Part shown: positions 27,850 to 38,554 of the stretch, in pieces | How positions within the stretch are numbered: position 1 is the stretch's first letter | Layout: each line of letters opens with the position of its first letter | Assembly: GCA_904063045.1 (NCBI GenBank) | Contig: CAJFCJ010000011.1 | Coordinates: 558,001 to 622,000 of the forward strand | Length of the DNA: 64,000 nucleotides | Reading direction: 5' to 3' | DNA from: Dimorphilus gyrociliatus | Lineage: Eukaryota; Annelida; Polychaeta; Dinophilidae | Program-made: the position numbers and the translations under genes | Notes under the pieces: model-generated | Databases searched by the model: none | Seen by the model: the letters and a program-made list of their open reading frames with translations, nothing else | Told to the model about the DNA's origin: nothing

Positions 27850-29354
27850 CTAAGAGAGTAATTTCATATGATTCTGACTAAGTGATCTTCGGGTAATGGA
27901 ACAAGTTGACTGAGCTAATATGAAAAACAATTTTATGATCCAAAAATAATGTCTATTTATGTAATTGTTCAACCTACCAATCTCTCTAAATTGATTTTTC
28001 TAATACTATCAGGCATTTTATTAACGTGATTTAATAACATTGTAAAGGCATATACATTCTTAATTTGCGACTGCAAATGCCTGTTTAAAGAAGGAACTGT
28101 CGGTTTGGTAATGTACTCTATATCTTTTTTTTCTAGTTGAAACAAGTCATTCGCATGATAAATCATGAAAGTAGTTAGAGAAACAATAAAGTTATCTAAG
28201 AACTTTTTAACCATATCAGTAATTTCGCCCATTTTGCGATTACCTAAATTTTTTGGAGTTTCATAGTCCCCTCTTGGAAATGGGTTAAACAGGCCGTTAC
28301 TAACAATGGAAGCTATTTTCGTAACTGTCAAATTATTTTTTTCTATAAAAATTAATAGAAAACGTGAAAGTAAAAGAATTTTTTGAAGAATCTTATAGTT
28401 AAAGGTTGGTAGACTATGAATGATAAATCGGAGTAATTCTATTTTGATCTTTTCATCATTAGCAGCTAATAAAAAAATTGTTTATTAAAATAATACACAA
28501 ATATAAAAGATAGACATAACCGTTTATCAAATAGTATGCAATTATATTTTGTTGTGGCATAATTGGCTGGGGAGAATTTGATAAGAGCCTTTTAAACGGA
28601 TCGGTTAGATATTCTGTACGCCAGTTATTATCCTCCAAAAATGATAGAATTTCATCAGGTAACACAGGATTTCTCATATCATTGAGCCTATCATAGATTA
28701 GTTTACTATATTTTTCTTTCTTGCATCGACGAAATAAACTATTTGAAATGACAACTAAAGAAAAATTAATGGATTTTCTATCGAAAAGAGAAAAAGAAAA
28801 ATATTGGTATACTCTTTTCATTCTCTAAAACGTCAATTAAAATATTTAGAGCATGAAGAAACTGATCTTCTCTCAACCGAAACCTATTTAGCTTGTATTT
28901 TTGATCTTCATTATTAAGAGAAAATCAAACTCTCTTAAAGTTTATTACAGTTTTTAAATGTTATTTTTACTTACCAAAGCTTTCGCAAAGTCGTTTACCA
29001 ACTTGACCTTTTATACTCGATGCAAATATATCATTTAAACTCAATTCATCATTCAAGTATTTCTATTTAGGTAGAAAAAGAAAGCTAAATATCATTTTTT
29101 TTTTAATTCAATTCTTTTCGCATACAGAAAATAGAAATAAAATGCTTTTTTTACTTTTTTAATACTATCTTCTAAATTAAGAAGATTAGAAATTTTAAGT
29201 TTAGAATATATTTTCAATTTTCTTGGATATTTCTTTCTTATCTCTTCTACTTGTTTGTCAGAGAGGAAATTTTTTCTAATTAAAACGATATAAAAAGTGA
29301 ATTTATAGTTGAAATCAATCGAATAATTTTGTATACAAACTGATCTTCAGTCAT
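27850..29354 (-). CDS. ARHGAP19: ARHGAP19-like RhoGAP protein
   Basis: Diverged spliced gene of about 7 exons. The start at 29354 gives MTEDQ, then the second exon KNFLSDKQVEEIRKKYPRKL, matching the N-terminal segment of ARHGAP19. The RhoGAP domain follows: FLHALNILIDVLEN, SNSLFRRCKKEKYSKLIYDR (the LFR arginine-finger region), LTDPFKRLLSNSPQPIMPQQ and KNNLTVTKIASIVSNGLFNP. The family tail is recognisable: FMIYHANDLFQ and LNHVNKMPDSIRKINLERL, parallel to human HVHDMPESAKKKQLIRQF. ARHGAP19 acts on RhoA in mitosis. Odd: the Asn of the conserved NLAxxF/xP motif is Lys here (TKIASIVS), so catalysis may be weakened. The last exon is uncertain: reading through the donor at 27969 stops at once, while splicing to about 27899 adds a basic Ser-rich tail ending at 27850. 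Confidence 0.75.
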
Positions 29355-29907
29355 AATTTATTAATTCTTAATAACTATATTTGTTTACATAATTTTTAAA
29401 TGATATTTGAGTAGTATTAAAAAATTATTATTTTTAGAAGAATGTATTTTTAAAACACATTGCTATCAGATAACGTACATACAAAAAATCATTAATCTAT
29501 GATAGATTATCTCACAATCTATGATTTTTGCAGTTTTGGTCATTATCTATATATATATATATATATATATATATCTTTTTAACAATAATGGCTTTTAAGT
29601 CATTTTTTCTATAAAAATCTCAAAAGATAAAAACATTAAAGGTGGAAAATAGAAAGTCTACTTTCTGCTAAAATTAGTGGGACAGCTGATTTAGGCGTCA
29701 AAGAATTGATCAAATGACAAACCTTTTTCCAAGTAGACGTAAGATAAAGCTTTTTATTTATTTATTGGGCGTTTCTGGGCAGTACATAATATCATTAACT
29801 ATACTATCAAACTACGATCGCAAAATGACAGACTACATTTCTTTGCATGCTTCACACATCTAAAGTTTTTGCTTTGCGATAAAGACTCTTTGCATACACA
29901 AAGTTGG
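29355..29907. other. Intergenic region with a TA microsatellite
   Basis: AT-rich spacer between the ARHGAP19-like start and the CNRIP1 stop, with a (TA)n tract at 29548-29574. No gene seen. Confidence 0.65.
29548..29574. repeat. (TA)n microsatellite
   Basis: About 13 uninterrupted TA units. Confidence 0.9.
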
Positions 29908-30664
29908 TTATCTGATTACTTGCTTAGTAACATCAACATACGTGGCTCCATCTGGTATTTTACAGTCATATTCCAGGAAATTGGCTAAGTCACCCCATTT
30001 ACAATGCGTCTTTTCCTCTTCTTTATATAGTTTGCACTGTAGTGTTGTCTTCAATTCAACAATGACGCCCGAGACTTTCAGCTGTAGAATAATAATAAAA
30101 AAATTGTAATATGCCTTCAGACGACTAATTAGTACTCTAATCAATATAGAGAAAAGTTTTATAAGGAATTCACGGCCCACAGTGCAAATCAATATCTATT
30201 TTCCTTGGGAAATGTGTGTCTCATGAGAAATAAGTGTAAAGAAAATTTACAATAATATTTAATATACTAACCCTTATTATAATGATGATCTGCTGTCTAT
30301 TTCCTTTTTTATTGGGTGAGAAACTGGTGCTTGTCCATTCACATGTATATAGGCTTTCTCCAGCCTTTCCGCTCTTCCCTTCGTTGAGAGAAATGCTACT
30401 TCCTTGTATAGCTAGATCTCTATTGTGAAGGACGAGAAGACATTAAACGACCAAGTGATTTTGTAATAGAAATGAATAGAAAAAAACAAACGCTTACAAT
30501 ACTTCAATTTCCTGTGTTAAACGTAATTCCAACAGATAAGGTGTATCGACGTTCAGTTTTAAGGTTTTTTCACTGTCAAATCGACCTCCATCTATTTTAA
30601 AACGAACTGGTTCATTGTCATCCTTCCTCTTCAACCCCAACTGCAATTTAAAGGTGGTCGCCAT
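29908..30664 (-). CDS. CNRIP1: CNRIP1, CB1 cannabinoid receptor-interacting protein 1 homologue
   Basis: Three coding exons. The first gives MATTFKLQLGLKRKDDNEPV and then FKIDGGRFDSEKTLKLNVDT, parallel to the family's VFYKVDGQRFGQNRTIKLL. The middle exon carries CEWTSTSFSPNKKGNRQQ, matching the [20 protein letters not shown] region, and the last exon ends CKWGDLANFLEYDCKIPDG, matching CQWGSPFSVIEYECKPNE. The start at 30664 is preferred because it aligns with the family; an in-frame upstream ATG at 30718 would add 18 residues. In vertebrates the protein binds the C-terminal tail of CB1; invertebrates lack CB1, so its ancestral role is open. It is divergent from the PvcA/Dit1-family gene. Confidence 0.92.
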
Positions 30665-30849
30665 AAGTAACGACAGCCAGCAGCTAAGGCTAATTTTTCC
30701 AAATATCGATCCCCCCACTAGCTACTGTAGGAAACGATGAAACCGCCTACTGATTTCACCGCCATCTTGTGGAAGCTTGAATAGACCTAATCATTTAAAT
30801 GTCACACTTTCATTGTCACAGTTTCTTATACCAGTTTTATTAGTCAGGT
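30665..30849. promoter_or_regulatory. Shared divergent promoter, CNRIP1 / PvcA-like gene, with YY1-type site
   Basis: 185 bases between start codons. At 30759-30769 the sequence CCGCCATCTTG is the full YY1/Pho-type core (AAGATGGCGG on the other strand), a common feature of short animal promoters. Motif recognition only. Confidence 0.55.
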
Positions 30850-32471
30850 ATGACAGCTTCAGCGTTGCAATTGTTGAAAACGAATGAAATATTCTCGAAG
30901 GAGATTGAACCATTAGTAAACTCTAGTAATTTTCTTATTTATATGTTTATTAATTCTACCTAATTGTAGAAAATATTACACGAGAAAACCGCAGTTTTAT
31001 GCACCGATACAATCAAGAGACGATTATTTGACACAGAAGCATCGGTGAAAAATCTATTTCAATGTGCTGAGAGAGTTCTAGGAAGTAATTGGGAAGAGGA
31101 ATTTCGAAGTAACAACTCGCTTAGATGATTATTGATCATTAAATAAAAAAAATGAAGCTATTTTTTTTTATAAAGAATGGCAGTCCGGAATAGAGACAGA
31201 CGAGGAGAAAATAACAATTCTTGAAGCATTAAAGAGTATAATTCGGTATACGATAATTTTTTATGCTAATGGGGGCAATTTTTATCTATCCAATCATCAT
31301 TCAATGTTTCCAATTTCTTTCAACGATAAAGTCAATAAACTAACTTCTCTTATCAATGCTGGTATTCCTTCTTATATCCCGTCCGTTTGGTTATCAATTG
31401 TTCAGCATGTTATGAGCTGTTTCGAAAAGATTCGCCTCCGTCCCCAAAATGATAAATGGCTAATTTCTGGCAATTCAGAGAAATTTCGTCGAAAAGTTCT
31501 TGGGTATGTGGTAGGTGGTGCTCCAATTCCATTCGTTCTACCCGCTTTCCCAATGAAGAGTAAGAATAGGATAAAGAAGACAATTGGTCCCCTCCCCGAT
31601 ATGGCAGAATGGATTTCTTTGAAGCATTTGGCAAATTTTTGTAGGGAAATCCGTAAAATTTATGCACCTGGAGTAAAGATACTTATTTTTGGAGATGGAC
31701 GATTATATGGTAAAATATTAAAGTATGATGATAGCGAAATAACCGAATATGAAAGAGTTTTCAAGGATATGCTATCGAGATTACCTGAAGAAATTCACGA
31801 TCAACTCCTTTATGCCGGTATCGATGACTACTTTGAACGAGACATGGGATATGATAAAATTCGATCATACGTATACTCTCTTTATGATGTTACAATGGAA
31901 GAAGTTGATAATGCAATTAGGGTACATACTGCATTTTAGTATGTATTATATTTGTCTATACTAATCAGCACTTCAACATACTTTTAGACTAATGAAAATA
32001 TAAATAACGTCTACAAGGGATTTGCACGCTATCTCGACGAGGACCTTGAAGGTGATATACCAAAGGATATTTCTAGAACAAAGCGCAAACAAATAACAAA
32101 GGATTTTGCAAGAAAATTGTTGAGAGGTAATATGGTTTATAGTTTGGTGATAAAGGATATTTTTCCTCATCACCTTCGTCTTTCCATACATCCTCATAAC
32201 AATGAGGATAAGGTTGGGGTTTCCCTGTTGGAGAATCAAAGATTTTCTGCTGGAACACCTGTAAGTTGATTACTTTTACGTTTCATTTCAATATAACAAA
32301 AAAACATTATGTTTTCTTCAGTGGCATCGGGTAGCCGCCAAGAAAAAAGATGGACATTGGTATTTCATGAGACGAATTGATGCTGAGGCAATGAATTATA
32401 AATTAAAAGGGCAGTTTAACGGCGAAGGAACAGCCAACAGAGAAAATTGGCCTCATTATGTTGAAGAGTAA
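30850..32471 (+). CDS. PvcA/Dit1-family protein (isocyanide synthase-like)
   Basis: Five exons (30850-30915, 30970-31108, 31176-31921, 31988-32260, 32322-32471) in consistent phase give 457 residues. The protein belongs to the pyoverdine/dityrosine (DIT1_PvcA) family. Signatures in order: GGAPIPFVLPAFPMKSKNR, KKTIGPLPDMAEW, KHLANFCREIRKIYAPGVK, ILIFGDGRLYGKIL, HHLRLSIHPHN and TPWHRVAAKKKDGHWYF. Characterised members are mostly bacterial and fungal: PvcA/IsnA turn Tyr or Trp into an isonitrile using ribulose 5-phosphate, and yeast Dit1 acts in dityrosine spore-wall synthesis. The substrate here is unknown. Spliceosomal introns and tight placement between CNRIP1 and CCDC13 show it is a resident animal gene, not contamination. 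No PvcB/IsnB-type oxygenase or P450 lies next to it. Confidence 0.88.
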
Positions 32472-32652
32472 AAAGTTTAAAGTACAAAATTTACAAATGA
32501 ATCGAAATATATTTTGACTATTTAAAAATGGAAGAATAAATGATACTTTGAAAATATTTTGTCTTTGTTCTTATTGCATAATAATTTATTCAATTATTAA
32601 AATATTATATTTGTATTCAAAGTGGACGGAACGATTGAATGTGATAAACGAA

Positions 32653-35137
32653 TTATTTTTGTCTTACTGCCTTAATGAACATTGACTTCGTCTGTTCTAT
32701 GACTTGCTGATAGATTTTCAAATCTTCTTCTTTTGCTGATATAGATCTATCTAAAGCCATTTTCAGCATATCAATTTCATCACTTTTAAATAGAATATCA
32801 TTTTCTAAATCATCAATTTTTGTTGCTAATAAATCTGTTTCTGTTTCCTCGAGTTTTCTTCCTTCGCTTTTTAGTCTACCAACCTGTTTCTCAAGGATAG
32901 CAGTCTTTTTTCTTTCTGACTTTAAGTGTTGTTCACTTTGTAGTCTCTTTTCTTCACTATCTTGAACCCTTTTTTGCATAACTCCTATAAGTTCGACTAA
33001 TTTGTCACGTTCAACTTGAGCTGTTTGACTAGGGCGAAAAAACACAATCAAATAATTTAACTTCAAAAAAACTTATTAAATAATCTGTTACCTTAGTACT
33101 TTGTAGTGTTCTATGTCTGCCCTCGGCGTTTCGGCTAATCGCGAAGACGATCTTGAAGATAATCTTGAGCTATTTCTTCTGGCAGAACCCATTTCTTCAG
33201 AATCGATCGTTACGACCGCGATATTATGTTCAATTCTGCATTGTGACAATCTAGAGGTCTTTTGAGTAAAGTGAGTTTTGGATTGAGAAGTTTTTCTTTT
33301 CAAACTATCAAACTCGTTCTCAAGCTCTATTAAATGATCATCGCGTTCACGAATAGTATTTTCCAACTGTTTTATTCTATTAAGATATTGTTCCGATTGC
33401 ACTTTCAAATCAGACATATTTTTATTAAATTTTTCGCTAGAGTCAGATTTATTCTTAGTGGCAGACACCAAACCTTTCTGTAACTGTTCTATTTGTTTCT
33501 AAAATATTAAGAAAGTATCAATTATAGAATACGAATGACTATGTATCATTCAAAGGTTTATTACCATCAATGCTTGTATTAGCTCATTATCGTGGTTATT
33601 CTTAGTTAGTAACGTTTGAGTTTGATTTTTCAGCGATTTAATTTCGTTGGAAAGAACTTTGTTTCTGAAGATATATTTAAATTAGTTCTTCAAAATCGAA
33701 ATAAACATTTGTCTATTCTGTTACCTGGCCTTTGATGCGTCTAATTTTCCTTTAAGATCATCTCTTTCCTTCTCTAATTCTGAAATTGTTTCTCCCATCT
33801 TTTGTAAGTTTTCTTTTCTATCTTTTTCCAATTTCCTAATTTGATCTTTATGTTGGATATCCAAGGTGGCTGTCCGTCGACCAGACACAGCACTTCCAGT
33901 ACCAAAATCCATTTCGGAGCCTTCTAACTGTGATTTTAATTCACTTACTTTTTGCTGTAAACTTAAAATTTGTTGAGATCTTCCTCTCCAAGTACTATCC
34001 GACTTTAACACAGCTTGAACGCTGGTGTTTTCACCGATTTCGTTAGAAAGTGCTTTTTGAGCCAGTTTTAGTTCCTGTTTTAAACTTGAATTTTGATTCC
34101 GATATTCAGCCATTTTCAGTTCGCTCTGTCTCAATTTTTCAGAGGTTGCTTTTAATTCTAGTTGTAATTTCTCTTCATCCAAGATTTCTCTAGGTTTTTC
34201 TGATCCTCCATTCTGTAGCTGTTAATATTTTATAAGATAGAGGTAAAAATAAGAGGATTGACGATATTACTTACTTGATTGCTCAACTCGTAGATTCTAC
34301 GTGTGGACAGTCGATTCTTGTTCCTTTCACTTTCTAATTCGGCATTTAATTCTCGTACTTTTTTGGATAATTCTACGATCTTCGTTGACGCTGCATCAGA
34401 AGTTGATCCCGCTGAAAATCTGTTGCCGTAAAATAATATATTACATTTGAAAATTAATTTTAAAGAAGAACACACACGTTTCTAATAGAATCTTATCTTT
34501 CTCCCATTTTTTCCTGAGTAATTTAGCTTCTACTTCCTTCTCTTTAACAAGTTGGAGTAAACGACCATTTTCATCTTCCAGGGATCTTATCCTATTCGTA
34601 TATTCCTCTTTAGCACTTTGAAATTCGTTTTTCAGTTGATCTTGCTGCATCGTATCCGCTCCCTAGTTTGAAAAATATATTTATTGTAAAATAAAATTCA
34701 CAATCTCTGTTTTGAGCATATTTTAAAGCGACCTCTCAATGTTTGAAATAAATACCACTTTACCCAATATTAAATATTTACTTAATTATTAATAACATGA
34801 ACCTTTGCGATATAAGTCAAAACGGTTGAAATGTAAATAGAAAATATAAAACTGGGATTGATCCACTGTCATATTAGATTGTTGATTAGATAATATAAGT
34901 GAGAAAATACTAGGAGAATAAGTCAAAGCTGAGTTTCATTTCAATTTCATAACCAGAAAGTTGAACTATACTCACCATTAATCCTAAATCATCACTTAGA
35001 GTAAGAGACTCTTCATTATCCCCATTCTGTTGTTTAGATTTCGCAGCTTGCTGTTGTTTAATTCGAACAAATTTCTTTTTTTGTTTTTCTTGGATCGCTT
35101 CAAATTGTAACCTTAGATCGTCTTGTGTCGAAGTCAT
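32653..35137 (-). CDS. CCDC13: CCDC13, coiled-coil domain-containing protein 13
   Basis: Spliced gene of about 8 exons, roughly 650 residues, almost entirely coiled coil. The chosen ATG (35137) opens MTSTQDDLRLQFEAIQEKQK, parallel to the human N-terminus. Further matches: LEDENGRLLQLVKEKEVEAK, ATKIVELSKKVRELNAE (human VVATKIVELSKKNRLL), KMAEYRNQNSSLKQELKLAQ, STWRGRSQQILSLQQKVSEL, RNKVLSNEIKSLKNQ, HDNELIQALMKQIEQLQ, VERDKLVELIGVMQKRVQDS and the C-terminal EEDLKIYQQVIEQTKSMFI. CCDC13 is a centriolar-satellite and ciliary protein. The family identity rests on ordered matches over the whole length, not only heptads. It is tail to tail with the PvcA-like gene (181 bases between stops). Confidence 0.9.
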
Positions 35138-35486
35138 CCTCACTATATATTTTTAAAAGTGAACGATAATCGAGGATATATCGGAGATTTATCTTTTTAC
35201 CTTAAAAAATGAAACCATCTGTAAAAAAGAACCCAATGTATTTATATTAAAGTTAGTTTAAAACATCTTATTGAAGTAAATTATTAAGATCAAATTGATA
35301 AGCTTCTTAATATCTTTAAAAATCGATGTAAACAAAATCTTCACTAACAGGCGCGCAGAGATTTTTAAGGAATGAGAAAAGCTAAATTCGCGGTTTTTCG
35401 AATGGTAAGTTTGTTAAAGTGTCAAATAAAGTTGTCACACTTATTTTAAAATTAATTCTATTAGTCAATAAATCTTCAGATTCAAT
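35138..35486. promoter_or_regulatory. Divergent intergenic region, CCDC13 / small membrane protein
   Basis: 349 bases between the CCDC13 start and the proposed start on the + strand. A short open piece at 35371 (ATG to a good GTAAGT donor near 35404) might be an alternative first exon of the + strand gene. Confidence 0.4.
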
Positions 35487-36388
35487 ATGCATTTCTCAAC
35501 TTTAGACTTCATTAATCTAAGCTTCCTATTACTAATTTATATCGGCCAAAACAACAAGTTGGACTAATTTAGGCTTCTTTTTTCCCAATATAGTGTATAC
35601 TAATACATTTCTAAAGTAAGATTAACGTACACAAACCCTGGGTTTTTTATCCGAGTTCTGATTATATTTTGTATTTGAAATATTTCGTAATTATATACGA
35701 GACATTCGACATAGATCAAACAAAATAGAGGCATAAATTAGTCTGTACGAGGCCGGAAGAGTAGAGAAACGTAATGTTAACGGATCTTCAACATCTTCAA
35801 AGAAATTATATTTCAAGGATGAGCTAATTGGGAAAGGATTAATTATAGCATCTTCGGCGACAGGGATACTTTTTGCAATGGTCTTTCCATGTTTATGCTG
35901 CATTTGTAGGCATATATCAGCTAAAATTGTAAATAGGTCTTTTTAATACGTGTCTATTATGAAATAGCAAAGATTACTTTTTAGAATGAGGAAATGGAAG
36001 AATTTCGTGAAATGAATCCTGATTTGGAAGATAAGAAGACAAGAAGTTTCTTCAAGTTCCCAATAAAAGGTAAAGAAGACTCAATTATTAATTTATGTTG
36101 AGAAACTATTTTTAAGGCTTGAGAGAAAGAACTGGAGGAAGAAGAAGGGAAAATCGCCTGAAAGATACAGCGAAAATAACAGTGGAGCTTAAAAAAGAAA
36201 TTCCGCCTGGATATGAGCTGGCTTGGGTAAGAACAAGTACGGGTATACGATATCTTGAACTTGTTCCTTCCGAAAAGATACCTATAAGAAAAAAAATAGG
36301 AGAAGCAAGAAGTCGTTCTCGTAACTACATTGACGATTCTGCAATTCGAAACAGAAAATTAACCGGAGACAACGAAGCTTCAGTATAA
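35487..36388 (+). CDS. Small single-pass membrane protein, unrecognised
   Basis: Proposed four-exon gene (35487-35557, 35742-35928, 35985-36069, 36117-36388), 204 residues, all joins in phase. It begins with a hydrophobic leader (MHFSTLDFINLSFLLLIYIG) like a signal peptide. A short Ser-rich linker follows, then one membrane helix (GLIIASSATGILFAMVFPCL) ending in CCIC, a likely palmitoylation site. The cytosolic tail is acidic (NEEMEEFREMNPDLEDKKT), then basic (RERTGGRRRENR), and contains PPGYELAWVRTSTGIRYLEL. I do not recognise the family. The layout suggests a type I plasma-membrane adaptor, but that is inference. The 184-base first intron is the weakest join. A minus-strand 70-codon frame over exon 2 is a shadow. 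Confidence 0.55.
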
Positions 36389-36562
36389 ACTGTAAAGCGC
36401 CCATAGAATTTAGCATAATTTGTATTTAAAGTAACTTTGGATTCAATATAGAAGATAAGATTCAATATGATTATATATGATCTCTCTTCTCAGTCAATAG
36501 GCTCAAACAAGTGATAAATCTTACAATTTGTCATTCTTAAGTGAAATTAAAAAACAAAACTT

Positions 36563-36634
36563 GGTTCCGCCGAGGATCGAACTCGGGACCTCTCGCGTGT
36601 GAAGCGAGCGTGATAACCACTACACTACAGAACC
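36563..36634 (-). tRNA. tRNA-Val (CAC)
   Basis: Read on the minus strand, 72 bases fold as a cloverleaf. The acceptor stem is GGTTCTG with CGGAACC (one T-G wobble), the anticodon stem CTCGC/GCGAG encloses loop TTCACAC with anticodon CAC, and the T arm is CCGAG-TTCGATC-CTCGG. The D arm contains TAGTGTAGTGG (A box). No intron. Confidence 0.95.
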
Positions 36635-36719
36635 CATGAGATTTGCTTTGTCAGTCTGACAGTTAGAGTCCACCGGATTAAGTTTCGTCAAAAAACGGTC
36701 AAGTAAAAAAAAAAATTAT

Positions 36720-36791
36720 GATTCCGCCGAGGATCGAACTCGGGACCTCTCGCGTGTTAGGCGAGCGTGATAACCGCTACACTACGGAATC
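36720..36791 (-). tRNA. tRNA-Val (AAC)
   Basis: Minus strand, 72 bases. The acceptor stem GATTCCG pairs fully with CGGAATC, the anticodon loop CTAACAC gives anticodon AAC, and the T arm is identical to the neighbouring Val tRNA. It lies 85 bases from it in the same orientation. Confidence 0.95.
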
Positions 36792-38554
36792 GCTGAATAA
36801 TAAGCGATTAATTGAGGCATCTGAGTTACCAAAAAAAACTGAAGCAATGATATAAAAGAATTAGAAGTGCGCAACAAATACAATTTGAATTAATTATGTA
36901 GATATAGGCATATTCAACCACTATAAATAGTATATTTACAAATTACAATTACGACTTAAGTTATTTTGTAACTTTATTACTGTATCAAAAACTGTGTTTA
37001 TTCAAAAATAGTACAGTATATTCTTGAAAGTCAGTTTAATATGAGAATCTCATCAGCCGTTCAAAATACTAAAATTTGTAGAAAATACATTTTGGAAATC
37101 TGCTGAAAATTTTCCAACTTCTTTCTCTTCTTTCCGCTTTGTTTGTCAGTTCTTACATTTCACCAACTATCTCTTGTTTTGTATGTTTCTGTAAAATTAT
37201 TCAAAACTTAATTAATTGTATTTGACTGCAGCATTACGCTACCGTTTTTCGATATTAGTTTTTGCTATCAATATGTCACATTTTTCTGATTTAGCTTGTC
37301 ATGTTTTCTTTCCTGCAGACGGTTACAAAGAATTAAATCAAACTGATTAGCAGATTTCAAATATTCAATAAAAATTTAGCGATATATAATTATATAGAAT
37401 ACAGAAGCCTAAGCTAATGAGGAGTTTGAGGGCATCTTTTTCTCTTCGAAATACTTCAAACTTTCAGACCACAAGCGGCGAATTCAAGCAGTTGCTGAGG
37501 AAAAGACTGTTTAAGAAGAGTAAACATTCTTAAAACAGTCTCAGATTTCGATCTATTCGACTAAAATTTATATAAAAATTCCAACGAATTAGAATAGCAA
37601 ATTGAAAGTCAAACGACATTAACTTAATTTAAACATTACTTAAAATCGACGTGTTCAAGTTCCGTTTGTAAAAAAATTACACTCTGCTATGAGATAGACT
37701 GATCTTAAATTCCAAGTAAGCTGGTTGATGAAAAGCCATTTCAGAGCTCACTGCTTAGAAGCGATCACCAGACCATCAAGAAACCAAAGCTAAGATACTC
37801 TATGTAATTGGTATCTGTAGTGCCATCTCAAATGGGTTTTGATATGAGAATGCTAATTTAAAATTAACTACTAATTCAAGTAAGGTATTTTATCATACTA
37901 CAAAATTAATAAATTCATATCAAGTTAATTTAATTGATGACACGACGAAATACAATAAATTTGCATATATTACCCCTGAAATAGGATTATGTTTAGAAAT
38001 CACTCATCTGAGGCGAAAAAAAGATAACTTTACCAAAGACGAGAATGTGCCAACCACCTGTTGTCTTGGGAACTCCACAAACCATTAAAGAGAACTTTCC
38101 AGGAATAAAAAATATTACGCAAAAATTCAACGATCTCGAAAAAAAATTTGCTTTCGAGTAAAATGACCAAATTCAACAATTTCACTTACTTGCTCATTCA
38201 ATATAACATAATCAGAAGATCAAAGAAGTGTCAAATTATTATCATTTCATCTTGGCTGTTCAAAATGTCTATTGACAATGACAATTTTCTTTAGCAAAAC
38301 AATTGAAAAATAAAATCACTGTTAACACCGTGTATTTCCTCTCAAGTATCTCAACACAACACAATAGTTCTTGAGACTTTCTCCAATTTCAAAATACAAT
38401 TACGGTATTGTAAAAACACAAAGTCAATAAACAAACATATAATCTAATTTTAATTGTGTCCAAAAATCCCTTTTTCAATTAATTAACGAGCGCAGATTTA
38501 CTAACTATTATGAAAAAGAGACATACCGAGCATTTCTCTCTTCTCGTTCTCTCG

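Larger units (their letters stand above)
36389..38554. other. Gene-poor region holding two tRNA genes
   Basis: Apart from the two valine tRNAs, 2.2 kb of AT-rich DNA with no supported coding region. The last part should be the HNRNPM 3' UTR. Confidence 0.6.

Noticed and set aside
35691-35903. 70-codon minus-strand frame
   Set aside because: Overlaps a plus-strand exon that joins in phase with flanking exons and encodes a membrane helix; the plus model explains more.
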